The notes beneath the pieces are model-generated. The model searched no databases. It had not been told where the DNA came from and saw nothing but the letters and a program-made list of their open reading frames with translations. Of a stretch of 64,000 nucleotides of DNA, positions 15,053-24,112 are shown in pieces. The DNA is from an uncultured Candidatus Saccharibacteria bacterium (GTDB taxonomy: Bacteria > Patescibacteriota > Saccharimonadia > Saccharimonadales > Saccharimonadaceae): assembly GCA_937898545.1 (NCBI GenBank), contig CALEJV010000005.1, positions 199,447 through 263,446 of the forward strand, written 5' to 3'. Made by a program: the position numbers and the translations under genes. The stretch's first letter is position 1; each line of letters opens with the position of its first letter.

Positions 15053-17233
15053 CTACACGGCTTTTTCTTGCTCTCGCTGCCAGCGGCGACGAACATCGAT
15101 AATAGACATCTGAGCCAACATGTCAGTAGGGATGCCCTGCATATAGGCAATGACGCGCGCTGCGTACTCAGGGTGTGGGTAGGCAGCGGCACGCTTTGGC
15201 CTGCGCCCCGCCTTAAGTCCATCAAGTACACCACGCATCCGCTTCCAAAATGAGTAATAATCGAGTTTTGCTTTGACCTGCCAATGCCGAGCATCCTCTA
15301 TGACAAAGCCCTCGATCGGTACGCCGTCATACAAATAGTCAAGCCCCTGCACTTGCTCATACCACGCCGCAAACTCCTCCCACGTTTGGAACGTCGCCGC
15401 AAGCCGCTTGGTTTCCATGCCAAACATAGCCGCAAATCGCTCACGCTCAGCTTGGTCAACTGCAGCAAATTTCGCCTGGCGATGCACTATATCGAGCAAA
15501 ACAATCCGGTCTTGTGCATACTCAATAATGTGCGGATCCTCTGTCGGGAGCATTACTTCACAGACCAAACATACATTATGCTCGGCAAGATACTGACGGA
15601 TCGCATCGACATGCTTACCATAGCGCTGCAAAAATAAGCGGCGAAACCATCCAGCAAAATCACTCTCCGTCGTTGTTTTCGACGCAAAGACGAGGTCACC
15701 CAGTGTCGCATCGTAGCCTACCAAGCCAAGGTAGCCATTTTCCTTCACCCACGCACGCACCGGAAAGACAAATTGGTCTTTGAGTGCAGCAAATTCAGTT
15801 TCTCGTCGCTCACCAATATTGAAGAATTTGTCATAGGCGCGAATTACAATTTCGTTCGTCAGTGTATTCATGAATAGTCCACGAGCTCGCACTGTTTGCG
15901 CTGTCCATTTTTTGTCATAAAACACCTTTGGCTTAAAGTGAAATGAGCTAATATTACCCGGCAGTGACCGCTCGCTAATCAGCTTATTAGTGCGCAGGCT
16001 GTGGATGAGTGGTGCGTTTTCTGGATGGAGGAGGCCTTCAGCCGATTGGTTGCTTATCTCAACGACCGACCAGCCCTTCTCGGCAAGCTGAGCAACCCGT
16101 AGTGTGCCACCAAACTCCACTTTGCCCTCGAGATTAAAGCACCGCTGATTATACTGCGCTGGATAATTCTGAGCGTTGCGATGGCCATGCACTTGATAGA
16201 CATTATCAGAGGTGTGAGCAACAAAAGCATCGTCGATAGCACCAACCTGCTCATAGCGCCCCACACCACGAATATACTGCTGGCTGGCAAGCAGCAGAGG
16301 ATTCTCTGGTAGATTGCTCACCCCTGCGTGGCTTACAAATACACGCTTGTTATGCCATGTGTAATAGAGGCAGTCCTGCATGGAGTTCATCAAACGACTG
16401 ACAGCACGCTTGTCTATGTTGGCACGCTCTAGCTGCGCTCGAGTTCGACCATTAAACTCTCGCGCTTTTATCGGCTGGTGAGTAAGCCACTGCCAAATAT
16501 AACCATCATGGTTACCCTCAATAAACGTCACATTCGGCCTGTCGACAAAATTATCACACACATACTGCAGCACTTCTGCATTCTCTGTGCCGCGATCAAG
16601 TAGGTCTCCCGTAAAGACATAATAATCATGCTCGGTATAGGGATGCTGCTCAAAATATTCACGCAGTGGCGTATAGCATCCTTGGATATCACCAATGTGA
16701 TGAATATGCTTATACTGGCTCAAATTAATCGGTTTCTGGTACGATGCGATAAGCTCTTTTACTGCCGCTGGTTGTATGACAGTGTATTGTTTTGGTATGG
16801 CACATGTGGAGAGACGAGCGTGCATTTTCTCGAGAACTACATCATCGACTATCTTATGTGGTGCACGCTGACGGTTGCGCTCTAGACAGACCGCAAGCGG
16901 TACATCCGCAAAATCTATAACGTACAGCTTATAGCGATACTTTTGTGCAAGCTGTGCATACTGCTGAAAGTACGAGCTCGTTGTATGTGTTGCATCAACC
17001 ACAATGAGCTCACCACGAGCCATACGCATATCAAGCAACTCGTGAAGCTGCTGCCACACCCGTCGATCATCCTGATATGGCATAACGATGCGCCCTGCAT
17101 CATTCATCACTGGGCTACTATACGCTAAACGTAGAGTATCGGGAGATAGTGTATATGGGCCAAGCCCAGCAGATTGCAAAAAGGTACTTTTGCCAGATCC
17201 AGGAATTCCACGTGTAATAAAAAGATGTCGCAT
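15053..17233 (-). CDS. Polynucleotide kinase-phosphatase-ligase (RNA repair)
   Basis: About 726 residues with three catalytic modules in the order of bacterial Pnkp. Residues 1-160: P-loop polynucleotide 5' kinase (GIPGSGKST, DATHTT). Residues about 175-400: calcineurin-type 2',3'-phosphatase (GDIQGCY, GDLLDRGTENAEVL, GNHDGYIW). Residues about 425-690: nucleotidyltransferase/ligase resembling T4 RNA ligase 1, with motif I KENGYLG (Lys nucleophile), a motif IV-like EGFVIED and motif V VKAK. Such enzymes heal and seal tRNA or other RNA cut by ribotoxins. The start at 17233 is preceded by AAAGGAG; an upstream in-frame ATG at 17263 is not. The partner methyltransferase Hen1 is not in the window. 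Confidence 0.88.
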   Translation of the reverse strand: MRHLFITRGIPGSGKSTFLQSAGLGPYTLSPDTLRLAYSSPVMNDAGRIVMPYQDDRRVWQQLHELLDMRMARGELIVVDATHTTSSYFQQYAQLAQKYRYKLYVIDFADVPLAVCLERNRQRAPHKIVDDVVLEKMHARLSTCAIPKQYTVIQPAAVKELIASYQKPINLSQYKHIHHIGDIQGCYTPLREYFEQHPYTEHDYYVFTGDLLDRGTENAEVLQYVCDNFVDRPNVTFIEGNHDGYIWQWLTHQPIKAREFNGRTRAQLERANIDKRAVSRLMNSMQDCLYYTWHNKRVFVSHAGVSNLPENPLLLASQQYIRGVGRYEQVGAIDDAFVAHTSDNVYQVHGHRNAQNYPAQYNQRCFNLEGKVEFGGTLRVAQLAEKGWSVVEISNQSAEGLLHPENAPLIHSLRTNKLISERSLPGNISSFHFKPKVFYDKKWTAQTVRARGLFMNTLTNEIVIRAYDKFFNIGERRETEFAALKDQFVFPVRAWVKENGYLGLVGYDATLGDLVFASKTTTESDFAGWFRRLFLQRYGKHVDAIRQYLAEHNVCLVCEVMLPTEDPHIIEYAQDRIVLLDIVHRQAKFAAVDQAERERFAAMFGMETKRLAATFQTWEEFAAWYEQVQGLDYLYDGVPIEGFVIEDARHWQVKAKLDYYSFWKRMRGVLDGLKAGRRPKRAAAYPHPEYAARVIAYMQGIPTDMLAQMSIIDVRRRWQREQEKAV

Positions 17234-17520
17234 ATTTTCTCCTTTCTGTAGCGTTGTTTTCAAGATTTCGCTTAACTATATCTAACTCAAGTAATTTACT
17301 CTTGTTTTTATATTATATCATCATCTTCTGGAAACGGCTTCTACCTCATTAGAGTATGTAGCAATTTATCTTAGTTTATGAATGATATTTATATATAATT
17401 CATTGTAAAATACCCTATTGGGGTATTTTACAATGAACATAAAATACTATTTATTCTATTATATTGTCCCTACTGGCTGTGGTACTTCTTATACCATTTT
17501 GTTCTTATCTTGGTTCGCGC
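17234..17520. other. Divergent intergenic region with palindrome
   Basis: About 300 bases between the divergently transcribed RNA-repair and deacetylase genes. It is A+T-rich and holds one large palindrome (17401-17435, listed separately) plus the short -10 region of the deacetylase gene. No reading frame is supported. Confidence 0.5.
17401..17435. repeat. Large palindrome, copy A of an intergenic hairpin element
   Basis: A perfect 15-base stem CATTGTAAAATACCC / GGGTATTTTACAATG with a five-base loop. It sits between two diverging genes, so it cannot be a simple terminator of either neighbour. The tail CAATGAACA followed by an A/T-rich run is shared with the hairpin at 31873-31895. Confidence 0.7.
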
Positions 17521-17526
17521 TACAAT
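17521..17526 (+). promoter_or_regulatory. -10 box, leaderless start of deacetylase
   Basis: TACAAT, then six bases, then the ATG at 17533; a weak -35 TTGTTC lies 16 bases upstream (17499-17504). Confidence 0.55.
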
Positions 17527-17532
17527 ATAGCT

Positions 17533-18987
17533 ATGTTCCATAAGGTGGAAAAAATAGATGCTCGAAATCATTCAGGTGTCGAAAATAATACAACACCTGC
17601 AAAACCTCGCAGCTTTTTTTATACATGGTTCTGCCTTATTATTGCTAGTCTATTAATATGCTCACTTTGGTATGGCCAACAATCACAAAAATCATCACAC
17701 ATTACACATATACCACCATCAACAACGCACACTTACACACTATCTTCTCATGGTGCTGTTCGCTCACACATCATCAAGCATCAATCGGCATCACACCAAA
17801 CAATCGTTACCTATCCACAAACAGGCATTGCCAATATAGACAAAACGGTTGCCACAATCATCGATAGTGCTATTCCATCTCAACAAACACTTCCAACTAC
17901 TATAGCAGCTCGAAGCAACACTATTACCTATCGCATTATTCACCAAGATAACACGACGATTTCTCTCGCTGTGTTTATCCGTACTACTATACCTCACGCT
18001 CTGCCAACCAACACGGTTCACTACTGGACATTCGATAAAATGAGCGGCCAGCCAATTACATCGTCTGCCCTCGTTGATACATCAATCGCAGGGATAAATG
18101 AGATTGTTATTGCCCTACGTAAACAGGTGCAGCAGCGCTACCCGCATGCAGAGCCAGTAAAAGTAGCGGAGGTCATTACTCCAGAATCTATCACGAACTT
18201 TTTAGTATATGACCGAAAAACAATTGGCTTTCTCTTCGATAAACGCTCACTTGGTATTGGTGTAGATGGGGTCATTAGCTTGAAGTTGCCAATCAAGCAG
18301 CTTAGCCATTTTGTCCAAAACCCAACCACCAAGAAGCTTTTTGATATTCCACCGTCAGCATTATCGTCATCTACTGACTGTGTGCGCCATCGCTGTATTG
18401 CACTCACCTTCGATGATGGGCCTGGGCCATATACTCAGACACTGCTCGAGCATCTTGATCGCTATCATGCTAAGGCAACCTTCTTTGTGGTGGGGCGAAA
18501 TGTTGCACCATACAGTATCGCGCTCCAGCAAGCAGTTCAACGCAAACACCAAATAGGCAACCACACGTGGAATCATCCACTCCTTCCTAAGCGCGACGAA
18601 GCTGTCATCCGCCAAGAGATTGAGAGTACAAACAGTGCCGTTGCTGCAGCTACTGGCGTGACACCAACAATGGTCCGTCCACCATATGGTGGCATGAATG
18701 ACAAGGTGCGTGCGCAGCTCCAGCAGCTTACTATGCCAGCCATTATGTGGTCAATCGATACACGTGATTGGGCCGATCACGATGCAGCAATTGTCTGCAG
18801 CCGTGCCGTTGCCAATGCCGCACCTGGTGCGATTATTCTCATGCACGATATCCACAAAACCAGCGTCGATGCTGTGCCGTGTATCCTCGATGCATTACAA
18901 AAGCAAGGGTACAGATTTGTCACGGTCAAGAACCTATTTGGCCATCCGCTCAGCGCTGGCGAGTCATATTCTCAATATAAGCAGTAG
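17533..18987 (+). CDS. Membrane-anchored polysaccharide (peptidoglycan) deacetylase
   Basis: About 484 residues. A short cytoplasmic segment and one transmembrane helix (about 32-50) anchor an extracellular protein. Residues about 80-270 are a beta-rich DUF3298/RsiV-like domain, and about 285-480 a NodB-type carbohydrate esterase 4 domain. All five motifs are present: TFDDGP (metal Asp pair), HTWNH (metal His pair), RPPYGG, DTRDW and LMHDIH. It should remove acetyl groups from wall glycans, as PdaC-like enzymes do, which protects against lysozyme. The start at 17533 is set by the leaderless TACAAT; the upstream in-frame ATG (17464) lies before that promoter. Confidence 0.9.
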   Translation: MFHKVEKIDARNHSGVENNTTPAKPRSFFYTWFCLIIASLLICSLWYGQQSQKSSHITHIPPSTTHTYTLSSHGAVRSHIIKHQSASHQTIVTYPQTGIANIDKTVATIIDSAIPSQQTLPTTIAARSNTITYRIIHQDNTTISLAVFIRTTIPHALPTNTVHYWTFDKMSGQPITSSALVDTSIAGINEIVIALRKQVQQRYPHAEPVKVAEVITPESITNFLVYDRKTIGFLFDKRSLGIGVDGVISLKLPIKQLSHFVQNPTTKKLFDIPPSALSSSTDCVRHRCIALTFDDGPGPYTQTLLEHLDRYHAKATFFVVGRNVAPYSIALQQAVQRKHQIGNHTWNHPLLPKRDEAVIRQEIESTNSAVAAATGVTPTMVRPPYGGMNDKVRAQLQQLTMPAIMWSIDTRDWADHDAAIVCSRAVANAAPGAIILMHDIHKTSVDAVPCILDALQKQGYRFVTVKNLFGHPLSAGESYSQYKQ

Positions 18988-19032
18988 GGTCTTTATAAAC
19001 CGCTCATGCTACCATTCCGCTGTGTAATCCTC

Positions 19033-19038
19033 TACACT
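19033..19038 (+). promoter_or_regulatory. -10 box, leaderless start of HD/DUF1152-like gene
   Basis: TACACT, six bases, then ATG at 19045; no Shine-Dalgarno site. Confidence 0.55.
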
Positions 19039-19044
19039 AATGCT

Positions 19045-21246
19045 ATGCAACAACCATTTCTTCCTAACAACACCTCTCTCTCTTCAAGTCCACTCGATCT
19101 GGAGCAGCGGCTTGAGGTCCTGCAGCTTCCTGAGGCGAAACTGCTGATCGGCGAACATATCAAAGCCTCACCAGAGTCACAAGGGGCAGACGAAGCAGCC
19201 AATCAGCGCGCAGAATATCAACGAACTGTCTGCTCACTCAACGTTATGAACTATCTGTATTATGGCGGCGATGAAAATTATCACAAACTGACCGCCGCCC
19301 AGAACGACGCCAATCGCCTCACGCGTGAAGAATTTGAAGAATTTCATCAGTGGGTTGCGAGCAGCTTGCCTGGCGAGCATAGCGCCAATGTAATGCGCTA
19401 CATTATGCTTATTCATGATTTAGGCAAGAACCAAACACTCGCGAGTGCCGTTATGGGAGAGGATGCCGCTGATTCGGTCGATCATGACGAAGTGTTGCGC
19501 CGCTTGCTCAGGCCAGATTACGCTGCAAAGCGCACAGAGTTATTACCGACATTCAGCCAATTAAGCGAAGCAGACCAAACGATCATACGCGATGTCATCA
19601 ACACAGAACTCAATCTTGGCCAGTTTATCCAAGCAGAAGCACCACCGGCAGCGCTGGCAAGCTTTGCGGAGAGTACTGAGCCAGTGCGCTCGCTCTATAT
19701 TATGCACACGCTGTTTGATATTGCTGGTGCGCTGGGCCACGTTAATGCTGAGAGCTCTCTACTTCTCACTTCTCCTCTGTACAACCAAATGGCAGCAGCC
19801 TGCGACGTCTTAACCGACAGCACCCTCCCGACCGACAACGCACGCTACGCTCACTACCTTGCTCGGCGAGCACAGCGCTTTGGCCTCGATAACGATGCTA
19901 TTGAGCAGCTCATCAACAGCCAAGCACACACTCACACTGTGCGCCTTGCTTGTATGCTACGATACGATACACCAGAGGAGTATCAGCAACTGACCAATGC
20001 GCTAGATACGCTACCTGGCCCTGTACAAGCTATCCTCGCTCAAGAGCTCAGCAATGATGGCATTCATCAGCGCGCGACTCTGCCTTACTACGGCCCAGCC
20101 CTGCTGAAGGGGCTTGAGAAACATCATAACCTCAGCACAGCACTCACCTACTTTGCGCATGTTTTGCAAGAGACACACATTGCTGACAAAGCAGCGCGCA
20201 AGGCAGGCGAGACAGGTGTCGTCACGGCAGACCTCAGCACTATCGCCCAAGCCGCCAACCAAGGCACGCTCGATCCACGCCACGCTGAGCTGCGCTTTCG
20301 CCACAGTGGTGAGACACTTGTGCCAGAATATCAGGACACACCTGAGCTCGCTATCGATTCACTCCCAGCGTTTGACTCTGAGAAGCTACGCGGCAAACGG
20401 ATCATCTATCTTGGGATGGGTGGTGGCTCGGATGGTATTCAGGCTGCTATGCTAAGCAAGCTTCATCAGCAGCACCATGCCGTGCAGCCTGCAGCTATTG
20501 TGTCGGTGCGCAACTTCGCTGCCGATAGCAACAAACAGCTTGCTCATACTGGCCGACAGATTGGTGACGCACTCGCAGAGATTACGAAGGAAACAACTAA
20601 AGTTGGCAACTGGCGCTTCCTTGAGGATATTATTGCTAAGGACGAGACAATCGCACCAGTTTATCTGCTTAATTCAATCGAGCCGGAGCAGATTGCTCAC
20701 GACCTGCAGATTCTCATCCGCGAGACGGGAGCTGATGCAGTTTGTGGCATCGACACCGGTGGTGATGTACTCTACCGTGCCAATACTACGATCGATGCCA
20801 CGACATCATCACCAGATCAAGATTATGCTGTGCTTGCTGCTCTGCATATGATCAACGCCGCAGCAGAGGCAGATGGCACACCACTCGATGTCTTTACTGC
20901 TATTGTTGCACCCGGAGTGGATACACCTCCATATGCCAATGAGATACTTACTCGCAGCAGCGCCCAGCACTACCCCCTTCACCCAGACGATATCACCACG
21001 ATTACTCGAACCTACGCTGCATGGCGCATGGACGGTTCTGCTAGCGAAGAAGGGCTTTATGGTAAGACACCATTGGCGTGGATTGCTGGACTGACAGGCA
21101 AGCACGGCTTGCAGCCACTCGCTCTCCCACGAGCTAACGCAACATCAGCTCATAACCCATGGCGTATCTTTATGAATATCCGCCCTTCGACCGCTCGCGT
21201 GGTAATGATGCAGGCTGAGCAGTTATACCAAGCTGTAAATCATTGA
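19045..21246 (+). CDS. HD-like plus DUF1152-like two-domain protein
   Basis: A 733-residue cytoplasmic protein, no signal peptide or membrane helix. The first third has an HD-phosphohydrolase-like signature (MLIHDLGKNQT around residue 130, with a possible upstream His). The last third, from about residue 445, resembles DUF1152: a glycine-rich loop LGMGGGSDGIQAAML, then VCGIDTGGDVLY and IVAPGVDTP, which suggest a nucleotide- or metabolite-binding Rossmann-like fold. The middle is helical. I do not know a characterised protein with this arrangement. The start at 19045 is chosen from the leaderless -10; an in-frame ATG at 19006 is upstream of it. The next gene follows closely (35 bases) and may be co-transcribed. 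Confidence 0.65.
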   Translation: MQQPFLPNNTSLSSSPLDLEQRLEVLQLPEAKLLIGEHIKASPESQGADEAANQRAEYQRTVCSLNVMNYLYYGGDENYHKLTAAQNDANRLTREEFEEFHQWVASSLPGEHSANVMRYIMLIHDLGKNQTLASAVMGEDAADSVDHDEVLRRLLRPDYAAKRTELLPTFSQLSEADQTIIRDVINTELNLGQFIQAEAPPAALASFAESTEPVRSLYIMHTLFDIAGALGHVNAESSLLLTSPLYNQMAAACDVLTDSTLPTDNARYAHYLARRAQRFGLDNDAIEQLINSQAHTHTVRLACMLRYDTPEEYQQLTNALDTLPGPVQAILAQELSNDGIHQRATLPYYGPALLKGLEKHHNLSTALTYFAHVLQETHIADKAARKAGETGVVTADLSTIAQAANQGTLDPRHAELRFRHSGETLVPEYQDTPELAIDSLPAFDSEKLRGKRIIYLGMGGGSDGIQAAMLSKLHQQHHAVQPAAIVSVRNFAADSNKQLAHTGRQIGDALAEITKETTKVGNWRFLEDIIAKDETIAPVYLLNSIEPEQIAHDLQILIRETGADAVCGIDTGGDVLYRANTTIDATTSSPDQDYAVLAALHMINAAAEADGTPLDVFTAIVAPGVDTPPYANEILTRSSAQHYPLHPDDITTITRTYAAWRMDGSASEEGLYGKTPLAWIAGLTGKHGLQPLALPRANATSAHNPWRIFMNIRPSTARVVMMQAEQLYQAVNH

Positions 21247-21281
21247 TTAAATTAATCAGTAATGGAAGGAGTTCTCTTCAT

Positions 21282-22061
21282 ATGAAATTAACATTCATGA
21301 CATACAACATCTACAATGGTGCCGAGACAACGATCGATGACGTTATTGCAGTTATCAACGAAGTAAAGCCAGATATCCTGACGCTTAACGAAGCAAATGG
21401 CTTCGAGAACGACACAAGAAAACGCCTTGCATACGTCTCAGAACAAACCGCTATGCCCTATACTCACCTTGCGCTCTGCGGCGATGGGTCGTGGTACCAT
21501 ACAGCGTTGCTATCAAAATATCCTATCCTGGATGCAACATTGCTCTACCTGTGTAGTCGATCACTCTTAGTAAGCCGCGTTCAAGTCGATAATCATGTTT
21601 TCTCCATTGGTAGCCTTCATCTCTCACCACGATGCGAAGCTGACCGGCTGCAAGAGGTGCACCGGCTTATCAACCATATTGGTGAGAATAGCACTCATAC
21701 TGTTGTTATGGGTGATTGCAATTCACTCTCGTTTTATGATACATATCCGCCTGATATAGTAGATTCTTTCGATGCAAACTTGACGCGCAAATTTACTCGT
21801 GATGGCACAATTGTTCATGATGTCACTCGTTTTATGGCACAGGCGGGTCTTGTCGATACAGCAGCTGCTTTGCAACAACACGCAACCTCGACAGCTCCAA
21901 CACCACTGCCGCCACACCCCGATCACCCAACCAGCCGGCTTGACTATATCTTTGTCTCGAAGGATCTGCAGCCTGCATTAACCTCATACAATGTTGTCAA
22001 AACACCACTATCAGACCAGGCGTCGGATCACTACCCAGTTGTCGTTGAGCTTGCATTATAG
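21282..22061 (+). CDS. Endonuclease/exonuclease/phosphatase (EEP) family hydrolase
   Basis: About 259 residues with the EEP fold seen in DNase I, exonuclease III and inositol-phosphatases. Motifs: TYNIYNG at the N-terminus, DILTLNEANG (metal-binding Glu), the GDCNS loop, and the C-terminal SDHYPVVVEL with the catalytic Asp-His pair; SRLDYIFVS precedes it. There is no signal peptide, so it acts in the cytoplasm. The substrate, nucleic acid or phosphoester, cannot be assigned. The start is the ATG at 21282 behind AAGGAG (about ten bases). A terminator hairpin follows. Confidence 0.85.
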   Translation: MKLTFMTYNIYNGAETTIDDVIAVINEVKPDILTLNEANGFENDTRKRLAYVSEQTAMPYTHLALCGDGSWYHTALLSKYPILDATLLYLCSRSLLVSRVQVDNHVFSIGSLHLSPRCEADRLQEVHRLINHIGENSTHTVVMGDCNSLSFYDTYPPDIVDSFDANLTRKFTRDGTIVHDVTRFMAQAGLVDTAAALQQHATSTAPTPLPPHPDHPTSRLDYIFVSKDLQPALTSYNVVKTPLSDQASDHYPVVVELAL

Positions 22062-22151
22062 GTGCAAGCTCTCTCGTCCGCTGCTAGAATTTCTTTCGTC
22101 TCTCAGTATTTGAATTTTGCGGCTCAAGGGCGATATACGCTCTAATAAAAT

Positions 22152-22175
22152 AAGACCGATTTTCATCGGTCTTTA
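22152..22175. terminator. Bidirectional terminator hairpin
   Basis: AAGACCGAT / ATCGGTCTT stem with a four-base loop and A/T runs on both sides. It serves the EEP gene on the plus strand and tRNA-Asn on the minus strand. Confidence 0.75.
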
Positions 22176-22185
22176 TTATGCATTG

Positions 22186-22260
22186 TGGCTCCGGAGACTG
22201 GGCTCGAACCAGCGACCTAATCGTTAACAGCGACCCGCTCTACCACTGAGCTACTCCGGA
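22186..22260 (-). tRNA. tRNA-Asn (anticodon GTT)
   Basis: Minus-strand cloverleaf: acceptor TCCGGAG / CTCCGGA, D-arm GCTC/GAGC, anticodon loop CTGTTAA (GTT, asparagine), T-arm GCTGG/CCAGT with loop TTCGAGC, discriminator G and encoded CCA (22188-22186). The anticodon stem GGTCG/CGATT has two G-U pairs at its outer end. Confidence 0.95.
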
Positions 22261-22270
22261 TTACTCTGTA

Positions 22271-22300
22271 AGTATACCGGTTGAAGGGGTGGTTCGTCAA
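22271..22300 (-). promoter_or_regulatory. Promoter of tRNA-Asn
   Basis: Minus strand: -35 TTGACG (22295-22300), 18-base spacer, -10 TATACT (22271-22276). The architecture is nearly identical to the tRNA-Lys promoter. Confidence 0.75.
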
Positions 22301-22329
22301 GAGTCACGCCGCAAAATAGGTATTTTGTG

Positions 22330-24096
22330 CTATGGCTGACTGCGGAATTGCTCAATCCGCTTAGTTAGCTCAGCGATATTGTTCCAACTACTACCGTCTG
22401 TCATGATGGCGAGGACGTATTTGCCGTTCGAGCCATAGACGATCGCTGCGTCGTGCAGGAGACCATTCAAGAATCCAACCTTATTTGCCACCGTGCCATT
22501 CGTGCCAGCAGGGATACCCTTGCGATATACATTGGCTTTAAGCGCAGAGAGGAACCGATCGCGGTTGGCACTGCTAAAGTTCTGCCCCGCATCAAGCATC
22601 ACCATAAAGCGTGCAAGGTCATTTGCTGTGGTGTATGGCCCGCCAGACTTGGCGAAGGTCGTATCTTTGAAACCAATGTCATTTGCATCCTTTGTCACAA
22701 CATCATAGCCAATGACCTTGAGGTAATTTTCTGCACATGGGTTATCGCTTTGGCTAATCATTTTGTTGAAGCAAACTTGGTTGTCCTCCCAGCGCCAGCC
22801 TGCCAACTGCTCGCGCCGAAGCACGCTATAGCCAACAAATAGTTTGTATGTACTGGCAGTGACAAATTGCTTATTGCCATTGTAGCTTGCATTGCGCTTC
22901 TTGCCATCAATCTCTAAGAATGAGACACCATACGTCCCGGGGTGGTCCTCAGCATAGTGTTTGAGAAGAGCGTTGAGCCCGTCTTCGGTCGAGCTATAAT
23001 TGCGGTCATATTCTACCTTGGCTGGCACTGTCTTCGTTACTGCAGCTGGCTGTGGGCGTGTTTGATTAATAAACTCCGAGAGCTGCTGCGCAGTTGCGTC
23101 AATATCGAGCGTGCGTCCTGGTTTACCATCTGTACGCGACGTTTCAGTGAGATCGTATGTGGCAACTTTCGTGGTGCCTGGATCAATATTCACCTTTGGC
23201 GTGACATGCTTGGTAAGATAGCCGGAGGCCTGTGATGCACTAATGCTTGCTACTAATGTCTTGTCCTTTGGCTGAGTAACAACCCATTGAATAACTTCAT
23301 TCGCTGGCAATGTCACTGTCTCGTCGTTTACCTTAAGGGCGACACCCTTGCCAATAACCTTCGTAATTTTTTGCTCAAGCGCCTTCGCTGCATCGGTTGT
23401 AATAGCCGGGGCGATGCCGCGCATTGGGATCTCAACGGTCGTGCCCTGTACAAGCCGGGGACTAATCGCACCAATACTATGCGATACCGCATCACGCTGA
23501 CACTCACCACCGCGCCGCGCTTGATTAACTACCAGCTTGCCATGTTCGACCTTAAGGCTCGCATCGACTGGTGCACGCTTACAGACTGGCATGATCGTCT
23601 GAGTAATATATTGCTCGGTACGCGTCGTGGTTGTTAATTTTGGCGAGCTTGGCACATCTGGCTGCCACCAGAACGACGACAACGGCATAATTCGCCACAG
23701 CAAGGGATACTGTGCCTGCGCAAGCCGATCCGTGTTATCTACTGTAATAGCAAGCTGCTCAATCGTCGGTGATGCGATGGTTGTGCCATCACCCACTAGC
23801 TTTACAGAGTGCTCTTGGTAGGCTTGGTTAAGGGTTTCTGTAGCTTCTGGCATTGTCTGCCAACCAAGCGACACACCATCGATCCGCGCATTTGGTAGCA
23901 ATCGATCACTCGGATACACCAGCTGGAACAGTACATTGAGCCCAAGAATAATACCAATGGTAATATATGTTTTGCGCCGTGTCCAGCGAATACGCAACAC
24001 TGGCACACGCCAATCGGCAAAACGAAGTTTCTCGGCAATAGTTGCCTTGCGGCGTCGGGGGTACGGACGCTGCGCGCGCGGAGGAGTGTACATCAT
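22330..24096 (-). CDS. VanW-domain / class A beta-lactamase-like wall enzyme
   Basis: 588 residues. A basic cytoplasmic head and one membrane helix (about 45-65) anchor an extracellular protein. Residues about 70-290 resemble the peptidoglycan-binding (PG_binding_4) domain found with VanW. Residues about 385-585 have a serine beta-lactamase/transpeptidase-like fold with the active-site SxxK as STYK, SDN (QSDNPCAE), and KVG in place of KTG. A beta-lactamase, or more likely a cell-wall carboxypeptidase-type hydrolase, is expected. The ATG at 24096 lies six bases after a TATAAT, so it is leaderless and independent of the gene 16 bases upstream. Confidence 0.85.
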   Translation of the reverse strand: MMYTPPRAQRPYPRRRKATIAEKLRFADWRVPVLRIRWTRRKTYITIGIILGLNVLFQLVYPSDRLLPNARIDGVSLGWQTMPEATETLNQAYQEHSVKLVGDGTTIASPTIEQLAITVDNTDRLAQAQYPLLWRIMPLSSFWWQPDVPSSPKLTTTTRTEQYITQTIMPVCKRAPVDASLKVEHGKLVVNQARRGGECQRDAVSHSIGAISPRLVQGTTVEIPMRGIAPAITTDAAKALEQKITKVIGKGVALKVNDETVTLPANEVIQWVVTQPKDKTLVASISASQASGYLTKHVTPKVNIDPGTTKVATYDLTETSRTDGKPGRTLDIDATAQQLSEFINQTRPQPAAVTKTVPAKVEYDRNYSSTEDGLNALLKHYAEDHPGTYGVSFLEIDGKKRNASYNGNKQFVTASTYKLFVGYSVLRREQLAGWRWEDNQVCFNKMISQSDNPCAENYLKVIGYDVVTKDANDIGFKDTTFAKSGGPYTTANDLARFMVMLDAGQNFSSANRDRFLSALKANVYRKGIPAGTNGTVANKVGFLNGLLHDAAIVYGSNGKYVLAIMTDGSSWNNIAELTKRIEQFRSQP

Positions 24097-24102
24097 GTAG
24101 AT

Positions 24103-24108
24103 ATTATA
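24103..24108 (-). promoter_or_regulatory. -10 box, leaderless start of wall enzyme
   Basis: TATAAT on the minus strand, six bases, then ATG. It lies in the 16-base gap after the LexA-like gene. Confidence 0.6.
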
Positions 24109-24112
24109 TCAT

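Noticed and set aside
17401..17435. Strong hairpin read as a terminator
   Set aside because: Both neighbouring genes start, not end, at this gap, so no transcript needs to stop here.
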